From the NCBI RefSeq assembly GCF_018688495.1, contig NZ_CP061320.1:530586-594585 (forward strand): 64,000 nt of DNA, written 5' to 3'. The notes below the pieces were generated by a model. The model ran no database searches and was not told where the DNA came from. It was given only the letters and a program-made list of their open reading frames with translations. The DNA comes from Polynucleobacter sp. Adler-ghost (GTDB lineage Bacteria; Pseudomonadota; Gammaproteobacteria; Burkholderiales; Burkholderiaceae). The translations under genes were made by a program, and so were the position numbers. The stretch's first letter is position 1, and each line of letters starts with the position of its first letter. Below, in pieces: positions 1 through 7,401 of this stretch.

Positions 1-594
1 GTAGCCGATCGTTGCTGCAGCTGCAATCGGAAATCCTAAGCCTGAAGAGCTGGCCATCGCGGTATGTGGTTTGACATTGCACCAAAGCATAAATGGCACA
101 GTAATAAATGCTCCGCCTGCACCTACTAAGCTTGCAATTACACCCGTTAGTGCTCCAAATGAGAAAAGACCAAAGGTACCGGGTAATTCTCGCCCAGCTG
201 CAGGCTTTTTATTGATGATCATTTGGATCGAGGTGTAGACAATAAACATGGCGAAGAATAGGGATAGCCAAGAAGTATTGATTGCCTCAAAAATCTCACT
301 ACCACCAACTAGGCTGCCAATCACTAGGCCGGGACTAAGTGCTGCCACTAGCTTCCAATCGATAGCGTGATGTTTGTGATGCGCCCAGATGGCTGAAGTG
401 GTGGTAAAGAGTATGGTTGCCATGCCAGTTGCGATAGCCATATGTACGATGACGTTTTGGCCAAATCCTAAATGATTGAACACCACAATCATGAATGGCA
501 CCAAAATCATGCCACCTCCAATACCTAGGAGGCCTGCAAGGAAGCCCGAGATGCTCCCACACAACATCAGCATGGCGATATCGGCTATTGACAT
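1..594 (-). CDS. TauE/SafE (TSUP) family permease, C-terminus beyond window
   Basis: Reading the minus strand from ATG at 594 gives 198 codons with no stop before the window edge, so the C-terminus is missing. The N-terminus is hydrophobic, with the glycine-rich segment GLLGIGGGMILVPF near residues 22-35. A second half-repeat, SLVGAGGAFITVPFML, follows near residue 160. Two related repeats of this kind are the hallmark of the TSUP/TauE/SafE permeases, which export or import sulfite, sulfoacetate and other small organic anions across the inner membrane. Family membership is clear; the substrate cannot be read from sequence. The gene starts only about 9 bases beyond the 3' end of the 6S RNA, so read-through transcription is possible. 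Confidence 0.85.
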   Translation of the reverse strand, partial: MSIADIAMLMLCGSISGFLAGLLGIGGGMILVPFMIVVFNHLGFGQNVIVHMAIATGMATILFTTTSAIWAHHKHHAIDWKLVAALSPGLVIGSLVGGSEIFEAINTSWLSLFFAMFIVYTSIQMIINKKPAAGRELPGTFGLFSFGALTGVIASLVGAGGAFITVPFMLWCNVKPHTAMASSSGLGFPIAAAATIGY

Positions 595-602
595 GAATTC
601 CC

Positions 603-780
603 CGCCTTAGCCGCTAGGCCGTCATCCTGAACCCTAAGGTTCAAGGTGGAACGGCTACTCTGCTTCGGGTGCATTAAGAAATTCAGGGAGTGAACAGCGC
701 GAGGCTGCCACTGTGAAAATTCGAAACGCTCACGCCCACAGTGTAAAGATCGTTCCTGATGCTTGCGCATCGGTTCAAGG
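603..780 (-). ncRNA. ssrS: 6S RNA
   Basis: The minus strand just after zapA carries the conserved 3' half of 6S RNA: CCACCTTGAACC, then a loop, then GGTTCAGG and a GGCC-TAGCGGC closing region, matching the E. coli segment CACCTTGAACCAAGGGTTCAAGG. The 5' end CCTTGAACCG can pair with CGGCTAAGG at the 3' end to form the terminal stem, giving about 178 nt. 6S RNA binds the housekeeping RNA polymerase holoenzyme as a promoter mimic in stationary phase. Its position directly after zapA is the usual one in proteobacteria. Boundaries are estimated from pairing, and the 5' end overlaps the last bases of zapA. Confidence 0.85.
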
Positions 781-1137
781 AACTATTGGCCTTGGCGAAC
801 CAGGCAGGGAAAGGGTTTGCATCAGGGCATCTACTTGATCTTCCAGGGCATAAATTTCATTCTGGAGTCGAGTAATTTCTTCTGAATGAGAGCTGGATGA
901 GCCGCTCTGTACGGAAGCAAGTTGAGCTGAAGTTTGTAATTTAATGAGATCGCCTGCAATTTTTAGTGCAGCCATCATGCTTGCACGTTCAATACTACGG
1001 TTGCCACCATTAATTGCCAGTTGGATTTGCTCATCAACTAATGTGCAGGCTGCACGAAGTAGTGGCTCATGCTCAGTACTCGTGGCAAGAGTAATTTTTT
1101 GACCTGCGAGGGTTACTTCAATGCGTTGTTGGCTCAT
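775..1137 (-). CDS. zapA: Cell division protein ZapA
   Basis: A 120-residue protein beginning MSQQRIEVTLAGQKITL and ending in a coiled coil (EEITRLQNEIYALEDQVDALMQ). The N-terminal beta-rich domain followed by a long helix, with the sequence EPLLRAACTLVDEQI, is the ZapA pattern. ZapA binds and bundles FtsZ filaments at the division ring. I chose the internal ATG at 1137 over the in-frame ATG at 1173 because known ZapA proteins begin right at this strand. The gene then overlaps the upstream coiled-coil gene by 20 bases, which suggests translational coupling. 6S RNA follows immediately. Confidence 0.88.
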   Translation of the reverse strand: MSQQRIEVTLAGQKITLATSTEHEPLLRAACTLVDEQIQLAINGGNRSIERASMMAALKIAGDLIKLQTSAQLASVQSGSSSSHSEEITRLQNEIYALEDQVDALMQTLSLPGSPRPIVP

Positions 1138-1402
1138 TGTCATCCTCTGGATTGGTTGGTGTCGCGGGCTCACTGAGTAAGTTCAATTGACGTCCATCAC
1201 TCTGCTCTGGTAGACGACTCAAAATATGCTGAACCCGTTTTTGTGCATCCTCAATCTTATTCTCAAGTTGGACGCGATCCTGATGCAGTGCTTTTACGGC
1301 ATCAGAAATCAGCTGAATTTTTCCAGCTAGCCTCTGCAAAGATGCGGCTATTGAATCAGATTCAGTAGAGTCGCTTGGGACGTGAGGGGTGTACTCGGTC
1401 AT
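1118..1402 (-). CDS. Small coiled-coil protein upstream of ZapA (ZapB-like)
   Basis: A 94-residue, hydrophilic protein whose middle (about residues 20-65, LQRLAGKIQLISDAVKALHQ and following) forms regular heptads rich in Leu, Ile and charged residues. The C-terminus is acidic and disordered. It lies just upstream of zapA with a 20-base overlap. A short coiled-coil gene at this position is common in Betaproteobacteria and is often annotated as a TIGR02449/ZapB-like protein. A role with ZapA at the division ring is inferred from position only. Confidence 0.65.
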   Translation of the reverse strand: MTEYTPHVPSDSTESDSIAASLQRLAGKIQLISDAVKALHQDRVQLENKIEDAQKRVQHILSRLPEQSDGRQLNLLSEPATPTNPEDDNEPTTH

Positions 1403-1453
1403 ATAGGCATTGTAGCCTTAGGGAAATGCTTTGTGGAACCCCCGATTTTGGGC

Positions 1454-2215
1454 TTAGTTGGGCAGAGCCACCCAATCACTACCAAGCTTTTCTAATCGAA
1501 TGCGGCCGTCAAATAGCGCAATCAGGGCTTGATGGGTGGCGGGATCTTGACTGGACCCTTGAAAATGCAGTTTGCCTTTATCGAGCATGATCACATGGTC
1601 CGCTCGGAGTGCGAAATGAATCTCATGTAAAACGGTCACCAAGGTTTTGCCTTGACCCAGTAAATTGCCTTGCCATTGTAAAAAATCAGCTTGATGAGGG
1701 GGGTCTAAGTTGGCGAGCGGCTCATCCATTAAGAGAATGTCGGAACCCACCGCAAGTAGGCGTGCCAATAAAGCCCGCTGACGTTCACCCCCAGATAGTT
1801 GGCTTAGAGGGCGATGTCGTAAATGCCAAGCGTCACTCTGCCTCAAGGCTTCCTCGATAAGCAGATGATCAGTTGGAGAGGGTAGATGCAGCCATCCTTG
1901 ATGAGGCATGCGCCCCAACATGACAGTCTCGTAAACGCTGAGAGAGTCACCAAGCTCATCTCTTGTATTCGAGCCTTGATCAAGCCAGGCAATTTTCTTT
2001 GCAAGATCTTTATGGGCAAATGTAGATAGATCTACACCGTCAATGGTGATTGAGCCATCCCACTTGAGTAAACCAGCTATTGCTTGCAGGAGAGATGATT
2101 TACCTACACCATTAGGACCAATAACACTAGTCCATTTTCCTTGTGGAATATCTAAATTTAAATCTGAAAGAATCGCGCATGGACCTCGATATATATTGAG
2201 TTGGTAGGTTTTCAT
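1454..2215 (-). CDS. btuD: Cobalamin ABC transporter ATP-binding protein
   Basis: A 253-residue ATPase of the iron-siderophore/B12 importer class. Walker A is GPNGVGKSS (33-41), the Q-loop Gln is at about 80, the signature LSGGERQ is at 140-146, Walker B ILLMDEP is at 160-166, and the switch His lies in TVLHEIH near 196. It would power cobalamin transport through the BtuC permease. It overlaps the start of that permease gene by 4 bases (ATGA type) and is the last gene of the riboswitch-controlled operon. The substrate is assigned from the upstream cobalamin riboswitch and the btuB-btuF neighbours; the ATPase sequence alone would fit any FecCD-type importer. Confidence 0.87.
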   Translation of the reverse strand: MKTYQLNIYRGPCAILSDLNLDIPQGKWTSVIGPNGVGKSSLLQAIAGLLKWDGSITIDGVDLSTFAHKDLAKKIAWLDQGSNTRDELGDSLSVYETVMLGRMPHQGWLHLPSPTDHLLIEEALRQSDAWHLRHRPLSQLSGGERQRALLARLLAVGSDILLMDEPLANLDPPHQADFLQWQGNLLGQGKTLVTVLHEIHFALRADHVIMLDKGKLHFQGSSQDPATHQALIALFDGRIRLEKLGSDWVALPN

Positions 2216-3189
2216 GTATGCGCCTCAAGGGAGGTTCGCCTTAGCAGTGCCAGTAGATAGAGGCCACCTAAGACTGCCGTGACCACGCCAACCGGAATTT
2301 CAATTGGAGCAAAGAGGGTGCGCGCAACCAGATCTGAACTCAGTAACAAGATTCCGCCACCAAGGCAGGAAAATAATATTTGCACTCGTTGTCTTCCGCC
2401 AGCCAACTTTCTTACTAAGTGCGGAGCCGCCAATCCAACAAAAGCGACCAAGCCAGTTTGAGCAACAGCGCAACCTGTCGCAAGAGCAAGGATGCCAATC
2501 AATACAAGGCGTAGTTGATCTAAAGGTAAGCCTAAAGTGCGGGCTGTATTTTCACCGAGTGATAGCGCATCGAGTACAGGGCTAATGATTAGTGTGACAA
2601 GCAAGCAAAGTGCTAATGCGATCGCCATCATCTCTACGCCAGACCAATTGAGTAGAGTGGTATTACCCAACATGAATGACTGAATGCTTTGAAAGAGATC
2701 AGGTCGAATGAATGTGAATAAAGAGTTAGCTGCTCCCAAAATTACACTGATTACCACTCCAGATAATAAGAGGCGCAAGGAACTACGGTAGCCACCCGCC
2801 AAAAGTAATGAGGCCAGTACACCAATTAACGCCCCAAGAAATGCACCACCATTAAGACCAATCAGTTCTATCCAAGTGTTTCCAAGATAGCCAAAGCAAA
2901 GGATGCTACCAACTCCAAGGAGTGCGCCCGATGCACTTCCTAGCAAGTAGGGGTCAGCTAGAGGATTGCGAAACAGGCTTTGAGCAATACCGCCAGCAAG
3001 CCCAAGTAAGGCGCCTGCAAGGTAAGCGCCCAATGATCGCGGCAATCGAATATCAAAAACAAGGGCTTGGTCGGATCCAATGAAATTCCAGCTGGCACCA
3101 GTACTGCCAAGCAGCGTACCTAGCAATACTAATACTGCGCTGAAAATAAGCAGACCAGATAGCTTTCCAAGAAAATGATTTTTTTGCAT
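2212..3189 (-). CDS. btuC: Cobalamin ABC transporter permease (FecCD family)
   Basis: A 325-residue, very hydrophobic protein of the FecCD/BtuC family. It contains QSLFRNPLADPYLLG (about 70-84), typical of this family, and GLVAFVGLAAPHLVRKLAG in the coupling-helix region that contacts the ATPase. About ten membrane helices are expected. It works as a homodimer with BtuD and receives cobalamin from the periplasmic binding protein encoded just upstream, whose gene it abuts (shared base at 3189). Length is normal. Confidence 0.88.
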   Translation of the reverse strand: MQKNHFLGKLSGLLIFSAVLVLLGTLLGSTGASWNFIGSDQALVFDIRLPRSLGAYLAGALLGLAGGIAQSLFRNPLADPYLLGSASGALLGVGSILCFGYLGNTWIELIGLNGGAFLGALIGVLASLLLAGGYRSSLRLLLSGVVISVILGAANSLFTFIRPDLFQSIQSFMLGNTTLLNWSGVEMMAIALALCLLVTLIISPVLDALSLGENTARTLGLPLDQLRLVLIGILALATGCAVAQTGLVAFVGLAAPHLVRKLAGGRQRVQILFSCLGGGILLLSSDLVARTLFAPIEIPVGVVTAVLGGLYLLALLRRTSLEAHT

Positions 3190-4094
3190 TATGGAGATGA
3201 TGACATCTTCTCTTGTATGCAGGCGGAGATGATTAGTGCCGCCTCTCCCATGCGTGGTCCGGGGCGAACTAAGACATCATTTTGATCGGCTGTAAAAATA
3301 CAGACGCGATTTTTTGCTACTGCAGGTATCGATTTCCATCCCGGACGATTCTGGATATCTACGAGAGTGGACGTGCTTAGCAGAATGATTTCAGGATTTG
3401 ATTGAACAACAAACTCCGGATTGATTTTAGGAAAAGGCCCCAAAGACTCAGGAATAATATTTACCAGGCCTAAGTGAGTCAGAATGTCTCCGATGAATGA
3501 GCTTCTTCCAGCTGCAAAGGGTGCTGAATTTACTTCGAAGTAAACGCTAATTTTTTTATCTCTTGATAGGAGTTGTTTATTGGCGCGAGTGATTTGTTGC
3601 TGAATCTGATTCCAAACCCGGGCACCCTCAGAAGTTCCTAGAATACTATCTAGCTTTTGAAGAGCGCGTTGTTCATCGCTCATGGATTTAATATCAAACG
3701 CAAAAGTTTTAATACCTAATCCATTTAGCCGCGCAATTACAGGTGAAGCTTTCTCTAGTAATACAACATCAGGTTTGAGTTGAACAATGCGTTCAATATT
3801 AATATCACTCATACCTCCCAATTTGGGTAAGTTTTCAATCGATTTAGGCCAATTGGAAAAGCGATCAATTCCAATTAAGGTGGAACACTTGCCTAACGCG
3901 CAAACAGACTCTGTTAAAGACGGTAAAAGACTAATAACACGCTCAGGTGACTTGTTAAATGACACTGCAATACCACTGTCATCGGCAACCCAAATACTTT
4001 CAGCAAAAACCATGGAAGGGATGTTAATTAAACATAAAGCAATCGCACTCGCTAAGTAGCGAGAACAAGACGAGTGCTGAATTATGTACTTCAT
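3189..4094 (-). CDS. btuF: Periplasmic cobalamin-binding protein
   Basis: A 301-residue protein with an N-terminal signal peptide (hydrophobic stretch around 14-30, probable cleavage after VFAES). The body is a cluster A-III binding protein: PERVISLLPSLTESVCALG (about 55-73), GMSDINIERIVQLKPDVVL, then a long connecting helix and a second lobe with PEIILLSTSTLV. This fold binds cobalamin or chelated metal in the cleft and docks on the FecCD permease. The 4-base gap to btuB and the abutting btuC indicate one transcript. Cobalamin specificity is inferred from the riboswitch. Confidence 0.85.
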   Translation of the reverse strand: MKYIIQHSSCSRYLASAIALCLINIPSMVFAESIWVADDSGIAVSFNKSPERVISLLPSLTESVCALGKCSTLIGIDRFSNWPKSIENLPKLGGMSDINIERIVQLKPDVVLLEKASPVIARLNGLGIKTFAFDIKSMSDEQRALQKLDSILGTSEGARVWNQIQQQITRANKQLLSRDKKISVYFEVNSAPFAAGRSSFIGDILTHLGLVNIIPESLGPFPKINPEFVVQSNPEIILLSTSTLVDIQNRPGWKSIPAVAKNRVCIFTADQNDVLVRPGPRMGEAALIISACIQEKMSSSP

Positions 4095-4098
4095 ACGA

Positions 4099-6138
4099 TT
4101 ATTTCAGTGCATAACGGATGCCGGCAAATATATTAGATCCTGGAGTGTTGTATCCATAGCTAAGCTGATAATCTTTATTAAAAATATTGTTCCAGCGCGC
4201 AAATAGATTCCAGTCTTTATCTAACTCATAATTAGCATAGAGATTAAATATTGCATATCCACCCATAGTCCCAGAGGTAGTTGCCGGGACATAGCTTACG
4301 TAATTTCCAACTCTAGCGGGATCATATCTTTGGCCGGAGAATGTGCCACCACCACCCGCAGTAATTTTTCCTTGACGAAATTCTATTGCGGCGTTTCCAA
4401 AAAGTCGTGCCCGTTTAGGCAGGACTGTCCCCGCTGGATTTGTAATAACTCCTGAACTATTAGCGGTGTCACTTTGTATTATTGGATTTTGTTGATCTAA
4501 GGAAGTTTTGATTGTGTAATTTCCGAGGCGGGAATTATTTCCGATCGATATACCGCTAATTTTCACAACCCCATAATTACTAGCGCATCCATTGCCAATT
4601 GCATTCACGCAGCTGCCCATATCTGAGTATGTGGTTTGAATAAGATTGCTGATAGTGTTGTTGTATGCAACTAGGTGAGTGTCGGATATTGCACTCTCGT
4701 AATGTAGGCCAATTTCAGTATTTTTACTTTTTTCAGGTACCAGGTTTAAATTGCCATAATTCGGGTAATAGAGCTCATAAAAAGATGGCGGCTTAAAACC
4801 AGTTGCATAATTAATATTAGTACGCCATTGTTTTGTAAAAAAGTAACCATATGCAATATTCCCTGTTGTTTGGGGGGTATATCCAGAGATGCTATCGTTT
4901 CTAAGTGCAAAATTAGCCAGCTGTTTTTCAGCCTTAAATTGGTAGGATGCAGCAATAGAATTAGTGGTACGAGATTTACTAAGGGTTGATGGAAACACTC
5001 CGTAATAGCTTGAATCAAGAGCTATAAATTGAGCATTTACAGCCTGATCCCTTCGCTCGGCTAATAGCTGCAACAAATCTGTGCCCAATTTAATGTCGTT
5101 CTGCCATGTATAAATAGTTTGCTTTGTTTTTGTGGTGGGATTCGAGTAGTAATAGTTCCCTTGGCCCAAATCTTCTGATTGTGCAATTTGCACCATGCTT
5201 TTCCAGATGTCGGTAATTTGGTTTTTTGAATACGCTGAAAATGTATTTAAATTTGTCACATCAGTTGAAACGTAAGGAATATTTACATGCCAATCATCGA
5301 TATAGTCTGAAATCTGAGCCTGATTTTTTAGGCGACTTGCTAAAAATTGAATACCAAATTCTTGCCCTTTTTCCCACTCTTGGCTGAGTTGGCCGGTGCC
5401 ACTGCTCTTCGTATACCCTGTATTTTGGGGACTTGGATAAGGAAATGCATTTTGTTTGTAAAAATTATTGCTTGCTATTGCATTAAAACCTTGAGAAGTT
5501 TCTTGGCTTACCCCAAGTGAGTAGCGAATTTTTTGATCCCCCTGTGTTGATCCATAAAGACTTACATCACTAATGCTTGTTCCATACGTGCCATATCCAG
5601 TGGATGCATTAAATTGAAGTGGGCCATCACCCTTTTTAGTAAAAATCTGTACAACACCGCCCATAGCATCGGCCCCATATAGACTACTCTGTGGCCCATA
5701 AATAATTTCAATATGATCAATAAGGGCTAGTGGGATTGTGGACCACGTGGCACCACCAAATAGTGCAGATTCAACTCGAATGCCGTCTATTAAAACCAGG
5801 CTTTGAGAATTATTGGTACCTCTTAAAAAAACGCTTGAGGGAGCTCCGCCTCCTCCATAGCTGGAGATCTCTACACCACGTTGCCGTTGTAATAGCTCCA
5901 CCAAGCTTGTTTGTCCTGCCTGCGCAATTTCTTCTGACCCTATATAGACGTTATCGGCTAGAACATCACTTGCTTTTGTTGGGGTTCTGGTCGCAGTCAC
6001 AATGATTGGATTCATTGGATTTGGCGAGTTTGTTACCGAAACTGATGGGTTAGTTTGGGCAATTGCTGCCGTGCTGAGTGTGATTACTGCGCCACAAAGT
6101 AGGGCGACTATCGCCTTATTGCTGAACTGCTGTTTCAT
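4099..6138 (-). CDS. btuB: TonB-dependent vitamin B12 receptor
   Basis: A 679-residue outer-membrane receptor. A signal peptide ends near AIAQ (about 28). A TonB box-like segment NPIIVTATRTP follows (43-53). The plug domain includes SVFLRGTNNSQSLVLIDGIRV and the YGPQSSLYGADAMGGVVQI segment, then a 22-strand barrel ending with an aromatic-rich C-terminal strand (NIFAGIRYALK). It imports cobalamin with energy from TonB-ExbBD. ATG at 6138 is preceded by AGAAGG. It is the first gene behind the cobalamin riboswitch, which gives the assignment. Confidence 0.9.
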   Translation of the reverse strand: MKQQFSNKAIVALLCGAVITLSTAAIAQTNPSVSVTNSPNPMNPIIVTATRTPTKASDVLADNVYIGSEEIAQAGQTSLVELLQRQRGVEISSYGGGGAPSSVFLRGTNNSQSLVLIDGIRVESALFGGATWSTIPLALIDHIEIIYGPQSSLYGADAMGGVVQIFTKKGDGPLQFNASTGYGTYGTSISDVSLYGSTQGDQKIRYSLGVSQETSQGFNAIASNNFYKQNAFPYPSPQNTGYTKSSGTGQLSQEWEKGQEFGIQFLASRLKNQAQISDYIDDWHVNIPYVSTDVTNLNTFSAYSKNQITDIWKSMVQIAQSEDLGQGNYYYSNPTTKTKQTIYTWQNDIKLGTDLLQLLAERRDQAVNAQFIALDSSYYGVFPSTLSKSRTTNSIAASYQFKAEKQLANFALRNDSISGYTPQTTGNIAYGYFFTKQWRTNINYATGFKPPSFYELYYPNYGNLNLVPEKSKNTEIGLHYESAISDTHLVAYNNTISNLIQTTYSDMGSCVNAIGNGCASNYGVVKISGISIGNNSRLGNYTIKTSLDQQNPIIQSDTANSSGVITNPAGTVLPKRARLFGNAAIEFRQGKITAGGGGTFSGQRYDPARVGNYVSYVPATTSGTMGGYAIFNLYANYELDKDWNLFARWNNIFNKDYQLSYGYNTPGSNIFAGIRYALK

Positions 6139-6297
6139 GATGAACCTTCTGCCTTCGAGTCACCTAGCTAACTTCCCCGTAAGCTGGGTCGAACAGAATT
6201 TCACATTGTGAGAGCTCAGGCGTCAATTGGGCATCATGCCAGCTTGGCAGGGGATGCTTCATTGGCGCGCGAAGGTCCCCGTCCGCAAAATTCCACC

Positions 6298-6470
6298 TGT
6301 CTTGGCCGGTATCCGGGCTAGTAAACATCAGAATCTGGCCTTCCCATGCAATTGACGCGCACAGTGGCTTATTCAGACTCCTGACACCTTAACCTTGAGG
6401 TTAGGATGCATTTACTTACCGTTGCGGGGGCAGCACACGTTTAGTGTTTCCCGTTTAACTCTATTGCATT
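6298..6470 (-). promoter_or_regulatory. Cobalamin riboswitch
   Basis: Read on the minus strand the region contains, in order, GTGCTGCCCCCGCAACGGTAA, the B12-box half GCCACTG, GGGAAGGCC, and AGCCCGGATACCGGCC. These are the conserved blocks of the adenosylcobalamin riboswitch core. It sits about 160 bases upstream of btuB in the same orientation, so bound cobalamin should shut off the transport operon. In the expression platform, ACCTTC (6271-6276) is complementary to GAAGGT in the btuB Shine-Dalgarno region (6144-6149), which suggests translational control. That pairing is short and unproven. Outer boundaries are approximate. Confidence 0.93.
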
Positions 6471-6516
6471 GCAACAAAGCACCACGACGATTTAATTCTA
6501 TCCTATTAATAGGGGT

Positions 6517-6530
6517 TTCACTAATGTGAA
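6517..6530. promoter_or_regulatory. FNR-like palindrome in promoter of the Crp/Fnr gene
   Basis: TTCAC-TAAT-GTGAA is a perfect inverted repeat with the 5-4-5 spacing of CRP/FNR-family operators. Its centre is about 32 bases before the start expected from the TACAAT hexamer at 6544-6549. That position fits autorepression better than activation. Function is inferred. Confidence 0.55.
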
Positions 6531-6573
6531 TAACAAAAAAAGCCTACAATGCACGCTCTAGGAACAAGGATTC

Positions 6574-7191
6574 ATGACAGCATTAGACAAACATCCCGAA
6601 AAAAACCTGATTCGTTTGCAGTTGAGCCAAAACTCGGTGTTAAAAAGCCTAGATCCTGAAGCAATGGCTGATTTAGAGCGTAACTTGGTGATCTCAGACC
6701 TCAAAAAATCAGAAATCCTGCTTCATCAAGGCGACCATCAGATGGAGCAATATTTTGTTTTAGATGGGATTTTGAAGCGCATTGTCTCTAGTGCGGATGC
6801 AAAAGAAATGATTTTGCGTTTCGCCATCGAAAAAGATATTGAAACAAGTTATGCAGCTTGGCGCCTTAAGACGGCGGCCCCATATAGCATTGCTTCGGTA
6901 ACCAAGGCTCGGGTTGCCCGTATGCCCCTTAAAAAGTGGGCTGAATTTCTGGATGCCCACAAGCCCCTCAAAGAGAGTTTTGAGTTTGAAGTGATGCGCT
7001 TAATGAGTGAGATCATGGCGCACACAATCACCCTGCACATGCTGGATGCGCCAGGTCGGGTAGAGCGGTTTTTGCGTAAATACGAAGACTTATTTGAGTT
7101 ACTCCCTAAAAAAGAGTTGGCTGCCTACCTCAATCTCTCCCCAGAGACACTGAGTCGCCTTAAAACAAAGCATAAAGAGCTCTTTGTCTAG
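6574..7191 (+). CDS. Crp/Fnr-type transcriptional regulator
   Basis: A 205-residue protein with a cyclic-nucleotide-binding-type beta-roll (about 25-130, including SEILLHQGDHQMEQYFVLDGILKRI) and a C-terminal winged helix with recognition region KKELAAYLNLSPETLSRL (about 178-195). There is no N-terminal cysteine cluster like that of FNR, and the usual cAMP-contact RxS motif is not evident, so the effector is unknown. ATG at 6574 follows AAGGA. The gene lies directly upstream of oxc in the same direction. FNR-like palindromes precede both genes, so I infer that it controls itself and the oxalate genes. Confidence 0.82.
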   Translation: MTALDKHPEKNLIRLQLSQNSVLKSLDPEAMADLERNLVISDLKKSEILLHQGDHQMEQYFVLDGILKRIVSSADAKEMILRFAIEKDIETSYAAWRLKTAAPYSIASVTKARVARMPLKKWAEFLDAHKPLKESFEFEVMRLMSEIMAHTITLHMLDAPGRVERFLRKYEDLFELLPKKELAAYLNLSPETLSRLKTKHKELFV

Positions 7192-7227
7192 ATAGCAGGG
7201 CTAGATGTTTCTAGATTTCAGGGGAAA

Positions 7228-7241
7228 TTGACCGAAGTCAA
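7228..7241. promoter_or_regulatory. FNR-like operator upstream of oxc
   Basis: TTGAC-CGAA-GTCAA is a perfect inverted repeat, one base per arm away from the FNR consensus TTGAT-N4-ATCAA. Its centre (7234.5) is 41.5 bases upstream of the start expected about 7 bases after the TAACAT hexamer at 7264-7269. That is the class II activator position. No good -35 is present. The regulator encoded just upstream is the obvious candidate. Confidence 0.6.
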
Positions 7242-7263
7242 TGATGAACCTGGCCCCAGAGCC

Positions 7264-7269
7264 TAACAT
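7264..7269 (+). promoter_or_regulatory. oxc: Candidate -10 element of the oxc promoter
   Basis: TAACAT differs from the TATAAT consensus at two positions and would start transcription near 7276, leaving a leader of about 125 nt. There is no recognisable -35 at the right distance. An activator bound at 7228-7241 would compensate. Predicted by eye. Confidence 0.4.
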
Positions 7270-7283
7270 TCATATCAGCCTTA

Positions 7284-7388
7284 ACGGGAGAGATTTTGTT
7301 ACCCGTGGCACTACTAATAACTTAATTGGAGACAGTTAGCGAAAGCTAAATTGCACCGAGCATACTTTACGTTCGGGCGGTGTAATTA
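7284..7388 (+). promoter_or_regulatory. Structured 5' leader of oxc (three hairpins)
   Basis: Three stems can form in the oxc leader. First, ACGGG (7284-7288) with CCCGT (7302-7306). Second, TTAGC-GAAA-GCTAA (7336-7349), a GNRA tetraloop. Third, a 10-bp stem AATTGCACCG (7349-7358) with CGGTGTAATT (7378-7387) containing one G-U pair. No Shine-Dalgarno sequence is visible between the last stem and the ATG at 7402, and no T-tract follows it, so it is not a simple terminator. It could be a regulatory RNA or a stability element. I do not recognise it as a known riboswitch class. Confidence 0.5.
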
Positions 7389-7401
7389 ACTATAAATTTC
7401 T

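Larger units (their letters stand above)
6139..6573. other. Divergent regulatory region btuB / crp-fnr gene
   Basis: This 435-base stretch has no credible protein gene. Its left two thirds hold the btuB leader and cobalamin riboswitch (minus strand). The right end holds the promoter of the Crp/Fnr-type gene, including the palindrome at 6517-6530 and a candidate -10 TACAAT at 6544-6549. Confidence 0.8.

Noticed and set aside
335..562. 75-residue open frame rich in His, Trp and Arg
   Set aside because: It is a shadow of the TSUP permease frame that runs from 594 to the window edge.
7276..7401. TPP or glycine riboswitch upstream of oxc
   Set aside because: Oxc uses thiamine diphosphate and GGGAGAG-like bases occur, but neither the thi box (CTGAGA...ACC...GAA) nor the glycine core can be assembled.
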